Source: Cellvibrio japonicus Ueda107
GTDB taxonomy: Bacteria > Pseudomonadota > Gammaproteobacteria > Pseudomonadales > Cellvibrionaceae
NCBI RefSeq assembly: GCF_000019225.1
Contig: NC_010995.1
Location: forward strand, 988,501 to 1,052,500
Direction of reading: 5' to 3'
Length of the DNA stretch: 64,000 nucleotides
The notes under the pieces were generated by a model, which was not told where the DNA came from, ran no database searches, and saw only the letters and a list, made by a program, of their open reading frames with translations. Positions 36,193 to 45,277 of this stretch are shown piece by piece. Numbering within the stretch: position 1 is the stretch's first letter; each line of letters starts with the position of its first letter. The translations under genes and the position numbers were made by a program.

Positions 36193-37197
36193 ATGACCCC
36201 ATCGCCCTGTTATCGAATTGCCATCACGCCCGGTGAGCCCGCGGGTATAGGTCCGGATTTGGTGGTGAGCCTGGCGCAGGAAGTGCAACCCCATCAACTG
36301 GTCGCCATTGCGGATCCGGCAATGCTTAACGAGCGTGCTACAGCCTTGGGGTTGCCATTAATGATCAAGCCCTTCGACCCCGGATTACCGGTACAGCCGT
36401 CGCAGCCGGGAGAGCTGGTTGTGCTGCCGGTAACCCTGGCGGAAGCGGCAGTTCCCGGACAGCTCAATGTCAAAAATGCGCCCTATATCCTGCGCACACT
36501 GGATGCCGCCATTGAGGGGTGCCTGGAGGGTATTTTTGCAGCCCTGGTAACCGGGCCGGTACACAAAAGCATTATTAACGATGCCGGTATCGCCTTTAGC
36601 GGACACACGGAATACCTGGCGGAAAAAACCGGCACAGACAAGGTTGTGATGATGCTGGCAACGGAAGGGCTGCGGGTTGCATTGGCTACGACCCATCTAC
36701 CGCTTAAGGATGTGCCCGCGGCGATTACAGCGGCAGAGCTCACGCGCGTTACCGACATCCTGTATCGAGACCTGCAAACCCAATTTGGTATTGCTGTGCC
36801 GCGTATCCTGGTTTGCGGCCTTAATCCGCATGCCGGTGAAGGCGGACATTTGGGCCGTGAAGAAATTGAGGTGATTGAACCCGTACTGGCGCAGTTGCGT
36901 GCAAAGGGAATGACACTCATTGGCCCCTTGCCTGCGGATACCCTATTTACCCCCAAATACCTCAAGGACGCCGATGCCGTGTTGGCCATGTACCACGACC
37001 AGGGATTGCCGGTACTCAAGTACAAAGGCTTTGGCCAGGCAGTCAACATTACCCTCGGATTACCTATTATCCGAACCTCGGTGGATCACGGTACCGCCCT
37101 GGACCTGGCCGCGACCGGTAAGGCAGATCTCGGCAGTTTACGCACTGCATTGGCCTATGCCCAAACTATGGTGTCCGCCAAATATGCCCGCCGCTAA
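36193..37197 (+). CDS. pdxA: 4-hydroxythreonine-4-phosphate dehydrogenase
   Basis: The 334-residue protein shows the PdxA hallmarks TPGEPAGIGPD (residues 11-21), VTGPVHKS (near 119), GHTEYLAEK (near 137), GLNPHAGEGGHLGREE (near 208) and MYHDQGLPVLKYKGFG (near 262). These contain the metal-binding histidines. It performs the NAD-dependent step of the DXP-dependent pyridoxal phosphate pathway. AGGA lies seven bases upstream of the ATG. Order surA-pdxA-rsmA-apaG-apaH is the conserved proteobacterial one. Confidence 0.97.
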   Translation: MTPSPCYRIAITPGEPAGIGPDLVVSLAQEVQPHQLVAIADPAMLNERATALGLPLMIKPFDPGLPVQPSQPGELVVLPVTLAEAAVPGQLNVKNAPYILRTLDAAIEGCLEGIFAALVTGPVHKSIINDAGIAFSGHTEYLAEKTGTDKVVMMLATEGLRVALATTHLPLKDVPAAITAAELTRVTDILYRDLQTQFGIAVPRILVCGLNPHAGEGGHLGREEIEVIEPVLAQLRAKGMTLIGPLPADTLFTPKYLKDADAVLAMYHDQGLPVLKYKGFGQAVNITLGLPIIRTSVDHGTALDLAATGKADLGSLRTALAYAQTMVSAKYARR

Positions 37198-37215
37198 TTG
37201 GAACAATACCTTGCT

Positions 37216-38061
37216 ATGAAGAAACTGCTCAACAGTGAGAATACACACAAGGCGCGCAAGCGCTTTGGCCAAAACTTTCTGGTAGACCATGGAATCATTC
37301 GCGACATAGTGCGCGCGGTACATCCACAAAAGACCGATGTTGTGGTAGAGATTGGCCCCGGTAAGGGGGCTATTACCGAATTGCTGGCAGATGCATGCGA
37401 TAACCTGAGTGTGATCGAACTGGATCGCGACCTGGTGCCCTGGCTAAAGGTAAAGTTTGAAAAACACCCCAACTTCCAACTGTTCCAGGCCGATGCCTTG
37501 CGTTTTGATTTTCGCCAGCTGATCAAGCCTGGTCAGCCGTTGCGTATTGTCGGTAATCTTCCCTATAACATTTCCACGCCGCTGATTTTTCATCTGCTGG
37601 GCTATGCCAACCAGGTGAAAGACATGCACTTTATGTTGCAGAAAGAAGTGGTCAAGCGAATGGCCGCCGAGCCCGGTTCCGGGGCCTATGGTCGCCTGGG
37701 GATCATGGTGCAGTATTTCTGTGCAGTAGAAAATTTATTTGAGGTGCCGCCAACATCGTTTGATCCACCGCCGAAAGTGGATTCAGCGATTGTCCGTCTG
37801 GTTCCCCATCAGCAATTGCCTTATCTCGCCAACAATTTGAAGACGTTGGAAACACTGGTGAATGTGGCTTTCCAACAGCGTCGGAAAACCCTGCGCAATT
37901 CCTTAAAGTCCCTGCTGAGTATGGCGCAACTGGATAGCCTGCCGGTGGATCTGAACTTGCGCCCTGAAAATATTAGCCTGGCCGAATATGTGCAGATCAG
38001 TAACTTGCTGGGCGATGTAACCCCGGTGACCACTGTTGGCCCGGAAGAGGATATTGAATGA
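37216..38061 (+). CDS. rsmA: 16S rRNA (A1518/A1519) dimethyltransferase
   Basis: The frame opens at TTG 37198 but ATG 37216 gives the usual start and 281 residues. The motifs KRFGQNFL, EIGPGKGAITELL (SAM-binding motif I) and NLPYNISTP (catalytic motif IV) identify RsmA/KsgA. This enzyme dimethylates two adjacent adenosines late in small-subunit maturation. It overlaps apaG by four bases (ATGA). Confidence 0.97.
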   Translation: MKKLLNSENTHKARKRFGQNFLVDHGIIRDIVRAVHPQKTDVVVEIGPGKGAITELLADACDNLSVIELDRDLVPWLKVKFEKHPNFQLFQADALRFDFRQLIKPGQPLRIVGNLPYNISTPLIFHLLGYANQVKDMHFMLQKEVVKRMAAEPGSGAYGRLGIMVQYFCAVENLFEVPPTSFDPPPKVDSAIVRLVPHQQLPYLANNLKTLETLVNVAFQQRRKTLRNSLKSLLSMAQLDSLPVDLNLRPENISLAEYVQISNLLGDVTPVTTVGPEEDIE

Positions 38062-38432
38062 CCACTAACCTGATTCATGTCAGCGTAAAAACCAGCTATA
38101 TCACTGCACAATCGCAACCGGTCGAGCAGCGTTATGTATATTCCTACACGATCACCATTGCCAATCAGGGCGATGAGCCGGCACAACTGATCAGCCGCCA
38201 CTGGCGCATCACCGATGCCAATGAAAAACTGCAGGAAGTGCGCGGTACAGGGGTTGTTGGTGAACAACCGGTGATTGCACCCGGAAAAAGTTACACCTAT
38301 ACCAGCGGTGTTATCCTGGAAACAGAAACCGGCATTATGGAGGGGAGTTACCAGATGCGCAGTGAAAGCGGTATTGAGTTTGATGCGCCTATTCCAGCCT
38401 TTGCGCTGGTTCCCCCTCATGCTGTTCACTGA
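38058..38432 (+). CDS. apaG: ApaG (DUF525) protein
   Basis: The 124-residue beta-sandwich protein shows the ApaG pattern: YVYSYTITIANQGDEPAQL, SRHWRITDANEKLQEVRGTG and VVGEQPVIAPG. The function is unsettled; it is always linked to rsmA and apaH. Translation is coupled to rsmA through the ATGA overlap. Confidence 0.95.
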   Translation: MTTNLIHVSVKTSYITAQSQPVEQRYVYSYTITIANQGDEPAQLISRHWRITDANEKLQEVRGTGVVGEQPVIAPGKSYTYTSGVILETETGIMEGSYQMRSESGIEFDAPIPAFALVPPHAVH

Positions 38433-38440
38433 GGGTTGAG

Positions 38441-39253
38441 ATGGCCACCTATGCAATTGGCGATATTCAGGGCTGCTATGAACCGCTGCAATGCCTGTTG
38501 GAAAAAATCGATTTCGATACTGCAAAAGACAAACTCTGGCTCGTGGGAGATTTAATTAATCGCGGCCCGGATAGCCTTGCCACCTTGCGCTTTCTCTATT
38601 CTATTCGCTCATCGCTTGAAGTGGTGTTGGGAAATCACGATTTGCATTTGCTGGCGGTGTATTTTGGCCTGCGCAAACAAAATAAAAGCGATACGTTAAC
38701 ACCGATATTGGAGGCGCCGGATGCGCCGGAATTAATTCACTGGCTGCGCCAGCAAAAGCTTATGCACCATGACGCGACCTTGGGCTATGCATTGGTTCAT
38801 GCCGGTATCCCCCCTATATGGTCTCTGGACAAGGCATTGGCTTGCGCGCGTGAAGTGGAAGATTATTTGCGTGGCCCGGATTTTAAAACCTTTCTTGCCC
38901 ATATGTATGGCAACCAACCGTCCGTGTGGGATGACAGCCTGCAGGGCCAGGAGCGCCTGCGGTTAATAACCAACTATTTCACACGGATGCGCTTTTGTAG
39001 CGCAGACGGGGAGTTGGAATTAACCACCAAGGAAAACGCGGCTGCAGCACCGCCCGGCTTTGCGCCCTGGTTCAGTTTTATGCAGCGCAAGACCCGCCAG
39101 GATCGCATTTTGTTCGGCCACTGGGCTGCATTGGAAGGGCAGGTGAGTACCGCCAATGTCTATGCCCTGGATACCGGTTGTGTGTGGGGTGGGTATTTAA
39201 CCGCTATGTGTCTGGAAACAGGCGCATTGGTGCAATGCGCCTGTGAAGCATGA
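38441..39253 (+). CDS. apaH: Diadenosine tetraphosphatase
   Basis: The 270-residue metallophosphatase has the motifs GDIQGCY (7-13), GDLINRGPDS (37-46), LGNHDLH (67-73) and HAGIPPIW. It cleaves Ap4A symmetrically to two ADP and can remove dinucleoside caps from RNA. It ends the operon, eight bases after apaG. Confidence 0.97.
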   Translation: MATYAIGDIQGCYEPLQCLLEKIDFDTAKDKLWLVGDLINRGPDSLATLRFLYSIRSSLEVVLGNHDLHLLAVYFGLRKQNKSDTLTPILEAPDAPELIHWLRQQKLMHHDATLGYALVHAGIPPIWSLDKALACAREVEDYLRGPDFKTFLAHMYGNQPSVWDDSLQGQERLRLITNYFTRMRFCSADGELELTTKENAAAAPPGFAPWFSFMQRKTRQDRILFGHWAALEGQVSTANVYALDTGCVWGGYLTAMCLETGALVQCACEA

Positions 39254-39258
39254 GGCAA

Positions 39259-40191
39259 TCAGTTGGCTGCGAGGCGGCGGCGCCATGCCATACCGCCCAG
39301 CATCAACAGTAACAGGCCAAGGCTGGCTGGTTCGTTAACGAGGATAGGGGGAATCTCGATATCGACAGTGACACCTTCAAACAGGAAAATATTGTCGTTG
39401 TAGTCGCGATCGCCACCGCCCCAGATATCTTCAAATCCTACCAGGTATTTGTTATTACCAAGGTTAAGCACTTTGGTATGGATTTGTTTGTCATTCCATC
39501 CCAGTGCATCCTGGTTATTACTGGCCGCCCCGCTAAAGAAATAATTGGTATTGGGGTAGTGAATATTATCGGCGTTATAGTGTAAAACCAGCGCTTGCAG
39601 GCCAAACACCAGATTATCACCGATGGTCAGGCCGGAGATTTCCCGCGACTGCCCCAGGTTCGAGGGTACACAGGTGTTCCCGGCCTTGGCTTGTGCATAC
39701 AGGCAATCGCCGCGTGTCTCAAACAGGGTATTACTGGCACTGACTGGATTGTAAGTATTCAGGTTATTGGTGCCACCGGCCGTGTATATCGGGTTCCAGA
39801 ACGCCTGGGTATCAAATTCACCACTGCCTGCGTAGGCCAGGAACAAAAACGAATCGCGCGCAGCACCGGTCCCCAAATAAGTCACCCGCACTTTATCTGA
39901 AGCCGCTATTAGTCCTGCCCCATTGTTATCCTGTAGGGGGGCATTACGAAATTCCCCCAGGATGGATTCATCAATATTAAACAGATCATCACCATTATTA
40001 ACGGTATAGCGTGAAAACCACTCATTCGTTCCCGGTGTCGCACCCGGTGTGGCAATAATCTGATGGGGGGCGGTAGCTCCCGTCCAGCCACTGCCATTGG
40101 TGCTGGCATCAAACAGGTTACTAATAGTAAACGCCTGGGTGGCTGCGCTGACCAATGACAGGCCGCTGGCGATAAGCAGTGAATAACGCAT
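39259..40191 (-). CDS. PEP-CTERM-like exported protein with DUF4114 domain
   Basis: The 310-residue protein has a signal peptide (LLIASGLSLVSAATQA) and a C-terminal sorting signal: NEPASLG, a hydrophobic helix and RRRLAAN. That signal is a variant of the PEP-CTERM anchor recognised by exosortase. Near residues 255-280 the block GFEDIWGGGDRDYNDNIF is the acidic hallmark of DUF4114, which probably binds calcium. Two cysteines (CLYAQ and NTCVP) may pair. A surface or matrix role is inferred. No exosortase is in the window. It converges with apaH, leaving five bases between stops. Confidence 0.85.
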   Translation of the reverse strand: MRYSLLIASGLSLVSAATQAFTISNLFDASTNGSGWTGATAPHQIIATPGATPGTNEWFSRYTVNNGDDLFNIDESILGEFRNAPLQDNNGAGLIAASDKVRVTYLGTGAARDSFLFLAYAGSGEFDTQAFWNPIYTAGGTNNLNTYNPVSASNTLFETRGDCLYAQAKAGNTCVPSNLGQSREISGLTIGDNLVFGLQALVLHYNADNIHYPNTNYFFSGAASNNQDALGWNDKQIHTKVLNLGNNKYLVGFEDIWGGGDRDYNDNIFLFEGVTVDIEIPPILVNEPASLGLLLLMLGGMAWRRRLAAN

Positions 40192-40840
40192 GGCTGTTCC
40201 GTAGTAAGTAAGTGGTATTGACCGAGGTATATAGTTATGAATAAAAAAGCTGCTAAAAAACTATCATGCGCCATTTTGTGATGCCATCGGCATTTTTATG
40301 AATACGAATGCAAACCTATGTGCCAAGGTGAGCTGAGGATTATTTAGATCCGCTGGCAGCTCAACCCTGGGTTGAAACGGGTTTCATTGAATTTTTTTGT
40401 TATATGCAAAAACACACTTAGCTTAATTGTTTTCAAGGCGTGGCTTTGCTTGCGTTTTATTAAGTGATAGTTATATTTAAAACGTCGTTTAGTCGTTAAT
40501 CGGCTGTTAACGAGGCATTTTGTATCTGGTAGATACGTTGTTGGAATTGAGGTGACCGGTTTTTCTGGTACGTCCTGTATTCTGGCCCCATGTCATTTTA
40601 TGCCGCCAGTGGCTGTTCTTGTTGTCAGGTCGCACCTTTTACATGCTACCCGCTGTGAATCGGGATTCGCCGCGCGTGAGGTAGCAAGCATCACCTGATT
40701 CCTTTTGGTTAAAGCCCTGCTTTAATCCGCATTTTTTGTTGCTGCTGTGAGTGTCAATTCCTATTCGTGCTGCGGAAGGTATGCTCACACCTGTGCATCT
40801 GCGATTTCCAACATTAACGTTTATAAGAAGGAGTCGTACC
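40192..40840. other. Long intergenic region upstream of the cytochrome oxidase operon
   Basis: This 649-base AT-rich gap lies between the divergent PEP-CTERM and coxB genes and must hold both promoters. I see two adjacent perfect palindromes followed by T7 (separate entry). No conserved coding frame or known riboswitch is recognised. Confidence 0.5.
40361..40398 (+). repeat. Two adjacent palindromes followed by a T-run
   Basis: TCAACCC-T-GGGTTGA (40361-40375) overlaps TGAAAC-GG-GTTTCA (40373-40386) by three bases; T7 follows at 40392-40398. The hairpins are mutually exclusive, as in an attenuator or the end of a small RNA. No gene precedes them on the plus strand since apaH. Confidence 0.5.
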
Positions 40841-41986
40841 GTGGAATGCCATTCGTTTGCACAACGGGTTAGCTATGTCATCACGTTTGTGCTGTTACCC
40901 TCTTTGGCATATGCCGATACCCCGCGTTACAACATGACCCGCGGGGTAACGGATATCAGCCAGCAGGTGTATCAGCTGCATATGATTATTTTTTATATCT
41001 GCTGTGCGATAGCGGTTGTTGTATTCGGATTGATGTTCTGGTCTATCGTGCGCCATCGCAAGTCCAAGGGGAATGAGCCTGCTAAATTTCACGGCAGCCT
41101 GAAAATGGAGGTTTTATGGACGGCGATTCCCGTTGTTATCCTGGTGGTGATGGCGATTCCAGCTACCAAAACGCTGATTGCGATGGAGGATACATCCAAA
41201 GCGGATATCACCGTGTTGGTTACCGGCTCCCAATGGAAATGGCATTACAAATATCTTGAGTACCCCATCGATTTTTATTCGCGCTTATCGACACCGCGCG
41301 AGCAAATCGTAAATGAGGCAGAAAAAGATAATAATTATTTGCTGGAAGTTGATAAGCCCTTGGTGATTCCCACCGATAAAAAGGTTCGTTTTCTGGTTAC
41401 CTCAGATGATGTAATCCACTCATGGTGGGTTCCCGCCTTTGCTGTAAAAAAAGATGCAAATCCGGGGTTTATCAATGAAACCTGGGCCCGTGTTAACAAG
41501 CCGGGTGTTTATCGCGGTCAATGTGCTGAACTCTGCGGCAAAGATCACGCCTATATGCCTGTGGTGGTAGAGGCGAAAAGTCCACAGGAGTTTGAGCGTT
41601 GGACGCAACAGCAGATAGCAGAAATAGAAGCGGCCAAAGCTGCTGAGGCAGCCAAGGGTACTATGTCCATGGATGAACTTATGGCATTGGGTAAAACCAC
41701 GTACGACACCCACTGTGCGGCCTGTCACCAGGTGTCGGGTGAAGGGCTGGCAGGTGTTATCCCTGCACTTAAAGGCAGTGTCATGGCGACTCAGGATATG
41801 CCTGGCCATATTCATATTGTGCTCCATGGCAAACCGGGAACAGCCATGCAGGCCTATAGCAAGCAGTTAAGTAATAGTGAAATGGCAGCGGTGATTACCT
41901 ACGAGCGTAATGCCTGGGGTAATAGCACGGGCGATCTGGTTCAACCTGCGGACATTGCTGCCGCCCTCAATGCGGAGAAACCATAA
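40841..41986 (+). CDS. coxB: Cytochrome c oxidase subunit II with fused cytochrome c domain
   Basis: GTG 40841 is chosen because AAGGAG lies seven bases upstream and a signal peptide ending AYA-DT follows, giving 381 residues. Two membrane helices (about 45-70 and 85-110) precede the CuA domain with HSWWVPAF and CAELCGKDHAYM (the His/Cys/Glu/Cys/His/Met ligand set). The C-terminal domain carries a c-type heme site CAACH near residue 294. This layout is typical of aa3/caa3 oxidases. First gene of the operon. Confidence 0.95.
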   Translation: MECHSFAQRVSYVITFVLLPSLAYADTPRYNMTRGVTDISQQVYQLHMIIFYICCAIAVVVFGLMFWSIVRHRKSKGNEPAKFHGSLKMEVLWTAIPVVILVVMAIPATKTLIAMEDTSKADITVLVTGSQWKWHYKYLEYPIDFYSRLSTPREQIVNEAEKDNNYLLEVDKPLVIPTDKKVRFLVTSDDVIHSWWVPAFAVKKDANPGFINETWARVNKPGVYRGQCAELCGKDHAYMPVVVEAKSPQEFERWTQQQIAEIEAAKAAEAAKGTMSMDELMALGKTTYDTHCAACHQVSGEGLAGVIPALKGSVMATQDMPGHIHIVLHGKPGTAMQAYSKQLSNSEMAAVITYERNAWGNSTGDLVQPADIAAALNAEKP

Positions 41987-43584
41987 TGAGCACCGAGCGC
42001 AGCAGTGCACTGTCACCTTCTGTTCATGTGGATCACGATCACAAGCCGCATGGTATAAGCCGTTGGTTATTGACGACCAACCATAAAGATATTGGCACGC
42101 TCTACCTGGTATTTTCACTAACCATGTTATTCATTGGCGGTATGCTTGCCATGGTAATCCGGGCGGAGTTATTCCAGCCCGGGCTGCAATTTGTGGAGCC
42201 GCATTTCTTCAACCAGATGACCACTATGCATGGTCTTATCATGGTGTTTGGGGCAATTATGCCGGCCTTTGTCGGTTTAGCCAATTGGATGATTCCCTTA
42301 ATGATTGGCGCACCGGATATGGCATTGCCACGCATGAATAACTGGAGCTTCTGGATATTGCCCTGTGCGTTTTTAATTCTGCTCTCTACCCTGTTTATGG
42401 AGGGCGGTGCCCCGGCTGCCGGATGGACCTTCTATGCACCACTGTCGACAACCTATAGCGGCGATAGCACAGCATTTTTCGTATTTTCTGTGCATCTCAT
42501 GGGTGTTTCTTCGATCATGGGCGCGATCAATGTCATCGTCACCATTGTTAACTTGCGCGCACCGGGAATGACCTGGATGAAACTGCCCTTGTTTGTATGG
42601 ACCTGGCTTATCACGGCATTTTTACTGATCGCGGTCATGCCGGTTCTTGCCGGTGCAGTCACTATGGTCTTAACGGATAAATATTTTGGAACCAGTTTTT
42701 TTAATGCGGCTGGCGGCGGTGATCCGGTTATGTTCCAGCATATCTTCTGGTTCTTTGGCCATCCGGAAGTCTACATCATGATTTTGCCTGCCTTTGGCAT
42801 TATCTCCGCCATAGTTCCCACCTTTTCACGCAAACCATTGTTTGGTTATGAATCCATGGTAATTGCTACCGCGAGTATTGCATTGCTGTCGTTCCTGGTT
42901 TGGGCACACCATATGTTTACCACCGGCATGCCAGTTTTTGCAGAGCTGTTTTTTATGTATGCGACTATGCTGATTGCCGTACCAACCGGGGTAAAAGTAT
43001 TTAACTGGGTTGCCACTATGTGGCGAGGGGCACTGACGTTTGAAATCCCCATGATGTTTGCAATTGCGTTTATCGTGTTATTTACGATTGGAGGGTTGTC
43101 CGGATTAATGCTCGCCATAGTGCCGGCAGATTTCCAATACCACGATACCTACTTTGTTGTGGCACATTTTCATTATGTACTGGTTACCGGTGCGCTCTTT
43201 GGCATTATTTCCGGTGTTTATTTCTGGTTGCCCAAGTGGACCGGGGTGATGTATAGCGAAAAACTGGCACAGGCACACTTCTGGTGTTCATTAGTATCAG
43301 TAAACCTATTATTTTTCCCCATGCATTTTGTTGGTTTGGCGGGAATGCCTCGCCGTATTCCTGATTATGCCTTGCAGTTTGCAGACATGAATGCCTTGAT
43401 CAGTATCGGTGGTTTTTTATTTGGATTGTCGCAACTGTTATTTGTTTGGATGGTAGTGCGCTGTATGCGAGGGAAAGGTGAAAAAGCAACTGATCGGGTA
43501 TGGGAAGGCGCCCATGGGCTTGAGTGGGAAATTCCGTCGCCAGCACCTTATCACACCTTTCAGGAGCCGCCTGATGTGAAGTAA
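41986..43584 (+). CDS. coxA: Cytochrome c oxidase subunit I
   Basis: The 532-residue, 12-helix protein has the heme-copper oxidase core: the low-spin heme histidine in MTTMHGLIMVF, the CuB/Tyr motif FGHPEVY and the HHMF pair, then HDTYFVVAHFHYVLVTG with heme a3 and a ligands. The PEVY tyrosine and the D-channel residues place it in the A-type group. Its ATG overlaps the coxB stop by one base (TAATG). Confidence 0.98.
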   Translation: MSTERSSALSPSVHVDHDHKPHGISRWLLTTNHKDIGTLYLVFSLTMLFIGGMLAMVIRAELFQPGLQFVEPHFFNQMTTMHGLIMVFGAIMPAFVGLANWMIPLMIGAPDMALPRMNNWSFWILPCAFLILLSTLFMEGGAPAAGWTFYAPLSTTYSGDSTAFFVFSVHLMGVSSIMGAINVIVTIVNLRAPGMTWMKLPLFVWTWLITAFLLIAVMPVLAGAVTMVLTDKYFGTSFFNAAGGGDPVMFQHIFWFFGHPEVYIMILPAFGIISAIVPTFSRKPLFGYESMVIATASIALLSFLVWAHHMFTTGMPVFAELFFMYATMLIAVPTGVKVFNWVATMWRGALTFEIPMMFAIAFIVLFTIGGLSGLMLAIVPADFQYHDTYFVVAHFHYVLVTGALFGIISGVYFWLPKWTGVMYSEKLAQAHFWCSLVSVNLLFFPMHFVGLAGMPRRIPDYALQFADMNALISIGGFLFGLSQLLFVWMVVRCMRGKGEKATDRVWEGAHGLEWEIPSPAPYHTFQEPPDVK

Positions 43585-43603
43585 ATAGACTGGATTAATT
43601 GAC

Positions 43604-44131
43604 ATGAGTAAGCACACTGCCCTGGTATATAAATTACTGCTTGCCTGTACGGTTATGTTTGCCTTTGGTTTTGCACTGGTGCCACTTTATGATGTGTTTT
43701 GTCGATATACGGGGTTGAATGGAAAGACAGATAACACACCAGCGGTGGCATCAAAACGTATTGATGGATCGCGCAAAATCCATGTGGAGTTTATCGCTAA
43801 TATAGACTCGGGAATGCCTTGGAACTTTGAGCCTGACATAGCACAGGTGGACGTGAACCCGGGACAGGTTAAAGTGGTTAGCTATCTTGCAGTGAACCAT
43901 GCTGACGAAGCTATGGTCGGCCGTGCAGTTCCTTCGGTGTCCCCCGGACAAGCCGCCAAGTATTTTAAAAAAATAGAATGTTTTTGTTTTGTTGAACAGC
44001 CGTTGGATGCAGGCCAGGAAAAGCACATGCCGGTACAGTTTTATATAGATGCCGATATCCCAGAGGAATTTAACACCATTACCTTATCTTATCGCATGTA
44101 CCCGGTGAATCCACAAATGGCTAGCCACTAA
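43604..44131 (+). CDS. cox11: Cox11/CtaG copper-insertion assembly protein
   Basis: The 175-residue protein has one N-terminal membrane helix. A periplasmic beta domain contains VPLYDVFCRYTG and the copper-binding IECFCF (CxC) motif. It delivers copper to the CuB site of subunit I. Located between coxA and coxC as in many proteobacteria. Confidence 0.96.
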   Translation: MSKHTALVYKLLLACTVMFAFGFALVPLYDVFCRYTGLNGKTDNTPAVASKRIDGSRKIHVEFIANIDSGMPWNFEPDIAQVDVNPGQVKVVSYLAVNHADEAMVGRAVPSVSPGQAAKYFKKIECFCFVEQPLDAGQEKHMPVQFYIDADIPEEFNTITLSYRMYPVNPQMASH

Positions 44132-44153
44132 ATCGCACAATAGAGGAAAGTAT

Positions 44154-45035
44154 ATGAGTATCGCACATGAAAAGTACTATGTTCCTCATCAAAGTCATTG
44201 GCCAATTGTTGGGGCTCTGGCAATGCTTTTTATTGGCTATGGTGCTGCACTCTTGGTCATTCAATCTTCAGCGGGACGGTTCCCATTTGGATCTCTCTTA
44301 TTGATTGTCGGTTTTTTGATCCTGTTTGCCATGCTTTTTGGTTGGTTCAGTAATGTCATTGAAGAGTCCACCTCCGGGCTTTACAGCGCGCAAATGGACA
44401 GATCATTCCGCCAGGGAATGGTTTGGTTTATTTTTTCGGAGATTATGTTCTTTGCGGCTTTCTTTGGTGCGCTGTTTTATACGCGTATGATTTCCGTACC
44501 CTGGTTGGGTGGAGCCAGTAATAATGTTATGACGGGTGAAATTCTCTGGCCGCACTTCGATGCTGTCTGGCCACTGGTAAAAACACCGGGGGGGACAGAA
44601 ACCCAGGCGATGCCTTGGGCAGGCATTCCGTTATACAACACACTGATCTTGCTGGCGTCCTCTATTACACTTCAGTTTGCTCACATCGGTATTGAAAAAG
44701 GACGGTACTTGCAGGTCGGCTTTTTTATGATGTTGACGATTGTGTTGGGATTGCTCTTTTTGGGGTTTCAAGGGTATGAGTATATCCATGCCTATGATGA
44801 TTTGGGGTTGCGTCTGGATTCCGGTGTATACGGCAATACATTTTTCCTGTTAACCGGGTTTCACGGATTGCATGTAACGCTGGGAACGATTTTCATCATA
44901 GTGGTTTTTTTGCGTATCCTGGTGAATAACACCTTTACCACTAATCGCCATTTTGCCTTTCAGGCCGCTGCCTGGTATTGGCATTTTGTGGATGTAGTTT
45001 GGTTGACCCTGTTTGTATTTGTTTATGTGTTGTAA
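44154..45035 (+). CDS. coxC: Cytochrome c oxidase subunit III
   Basis: The 293-residue protein has seven predicted helices and the subunit III signatures FSEIMFFAAFFGALFYTR, GFHGLHVTLGT and AAWYWHFVDVVWL. It stabilises subunits I and II. GAGGAAA precedes the ATG. Confidence 0.97.
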   Translation: MSIAHEKYYVPHQSHWPIVGALAMLFIGYGAALLVIQSSAGRFPFGSLLLIVGFLILFAMLFGWFSNVIEESTSGLYSAQMDRSFRQGMVWFIFSEIMFFAAFFGALFYTRMISVPWLGGASNNVMTGEILWPHFDAVWPLVKTPGGTETQAMPWAGIPLYNTLILLASSITLQFAHIGIEKGRYLQVGFFMMLTIVLGLLFLGFQGYEYIHAYDDLGLRLDSGVYGNTFFLLTGFHGLHVTLGTIFIIVVFLRILVNNTFTTNRHFAFQAAAWYWHFVDVVWLTLFVFVYVL

Positions 45036-45042
45036 CGCGTGA

Positions 45043-45252
45043 TTAGTAAGGTCTTGAGTTAGGTGTGATAATCCCGGTCATCATCAGCACAATCAGTAAC
45101 GCCAGCACCAGGGCGGAGAAAAACAGGCGTCGTCCGAGGAACTTACTCATTTTAGGTGCCTGTTCATCATTTTTAAGCATGATATACAGTGCCTGAAAGA
45201 GATTAACGATAACCAGCAACAGCAGGCATATAAAAATAATTTTAAGCAGCAT
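45043..45252 (-). CDS. DUF2909 two-helix membrane protein
   Basis: From the ATG at 45252 the product is 69 residues, the usual size for DUF2909. It has two membrane helices (about 2-23 and 44-64) joined by a short polar loop. It is encoded on the opposite strand inside the oxidase cluster, divergent from surf1, an arrangement also known in pseudomonads. Function unknown. The longer frame from 45297 would overlap the surf1 start. Confidence 0.8.
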   Translation of the reverse strand: MLLKIIFICLLLLVIVNLFQALYIMLKNDEQAPKMSKFLGRRLFFSALVLALLIVLMMTGIITPNSRPY

Positions 45253-45277
45253 AGTCACAGGGTCCGGGGATTGGTTG

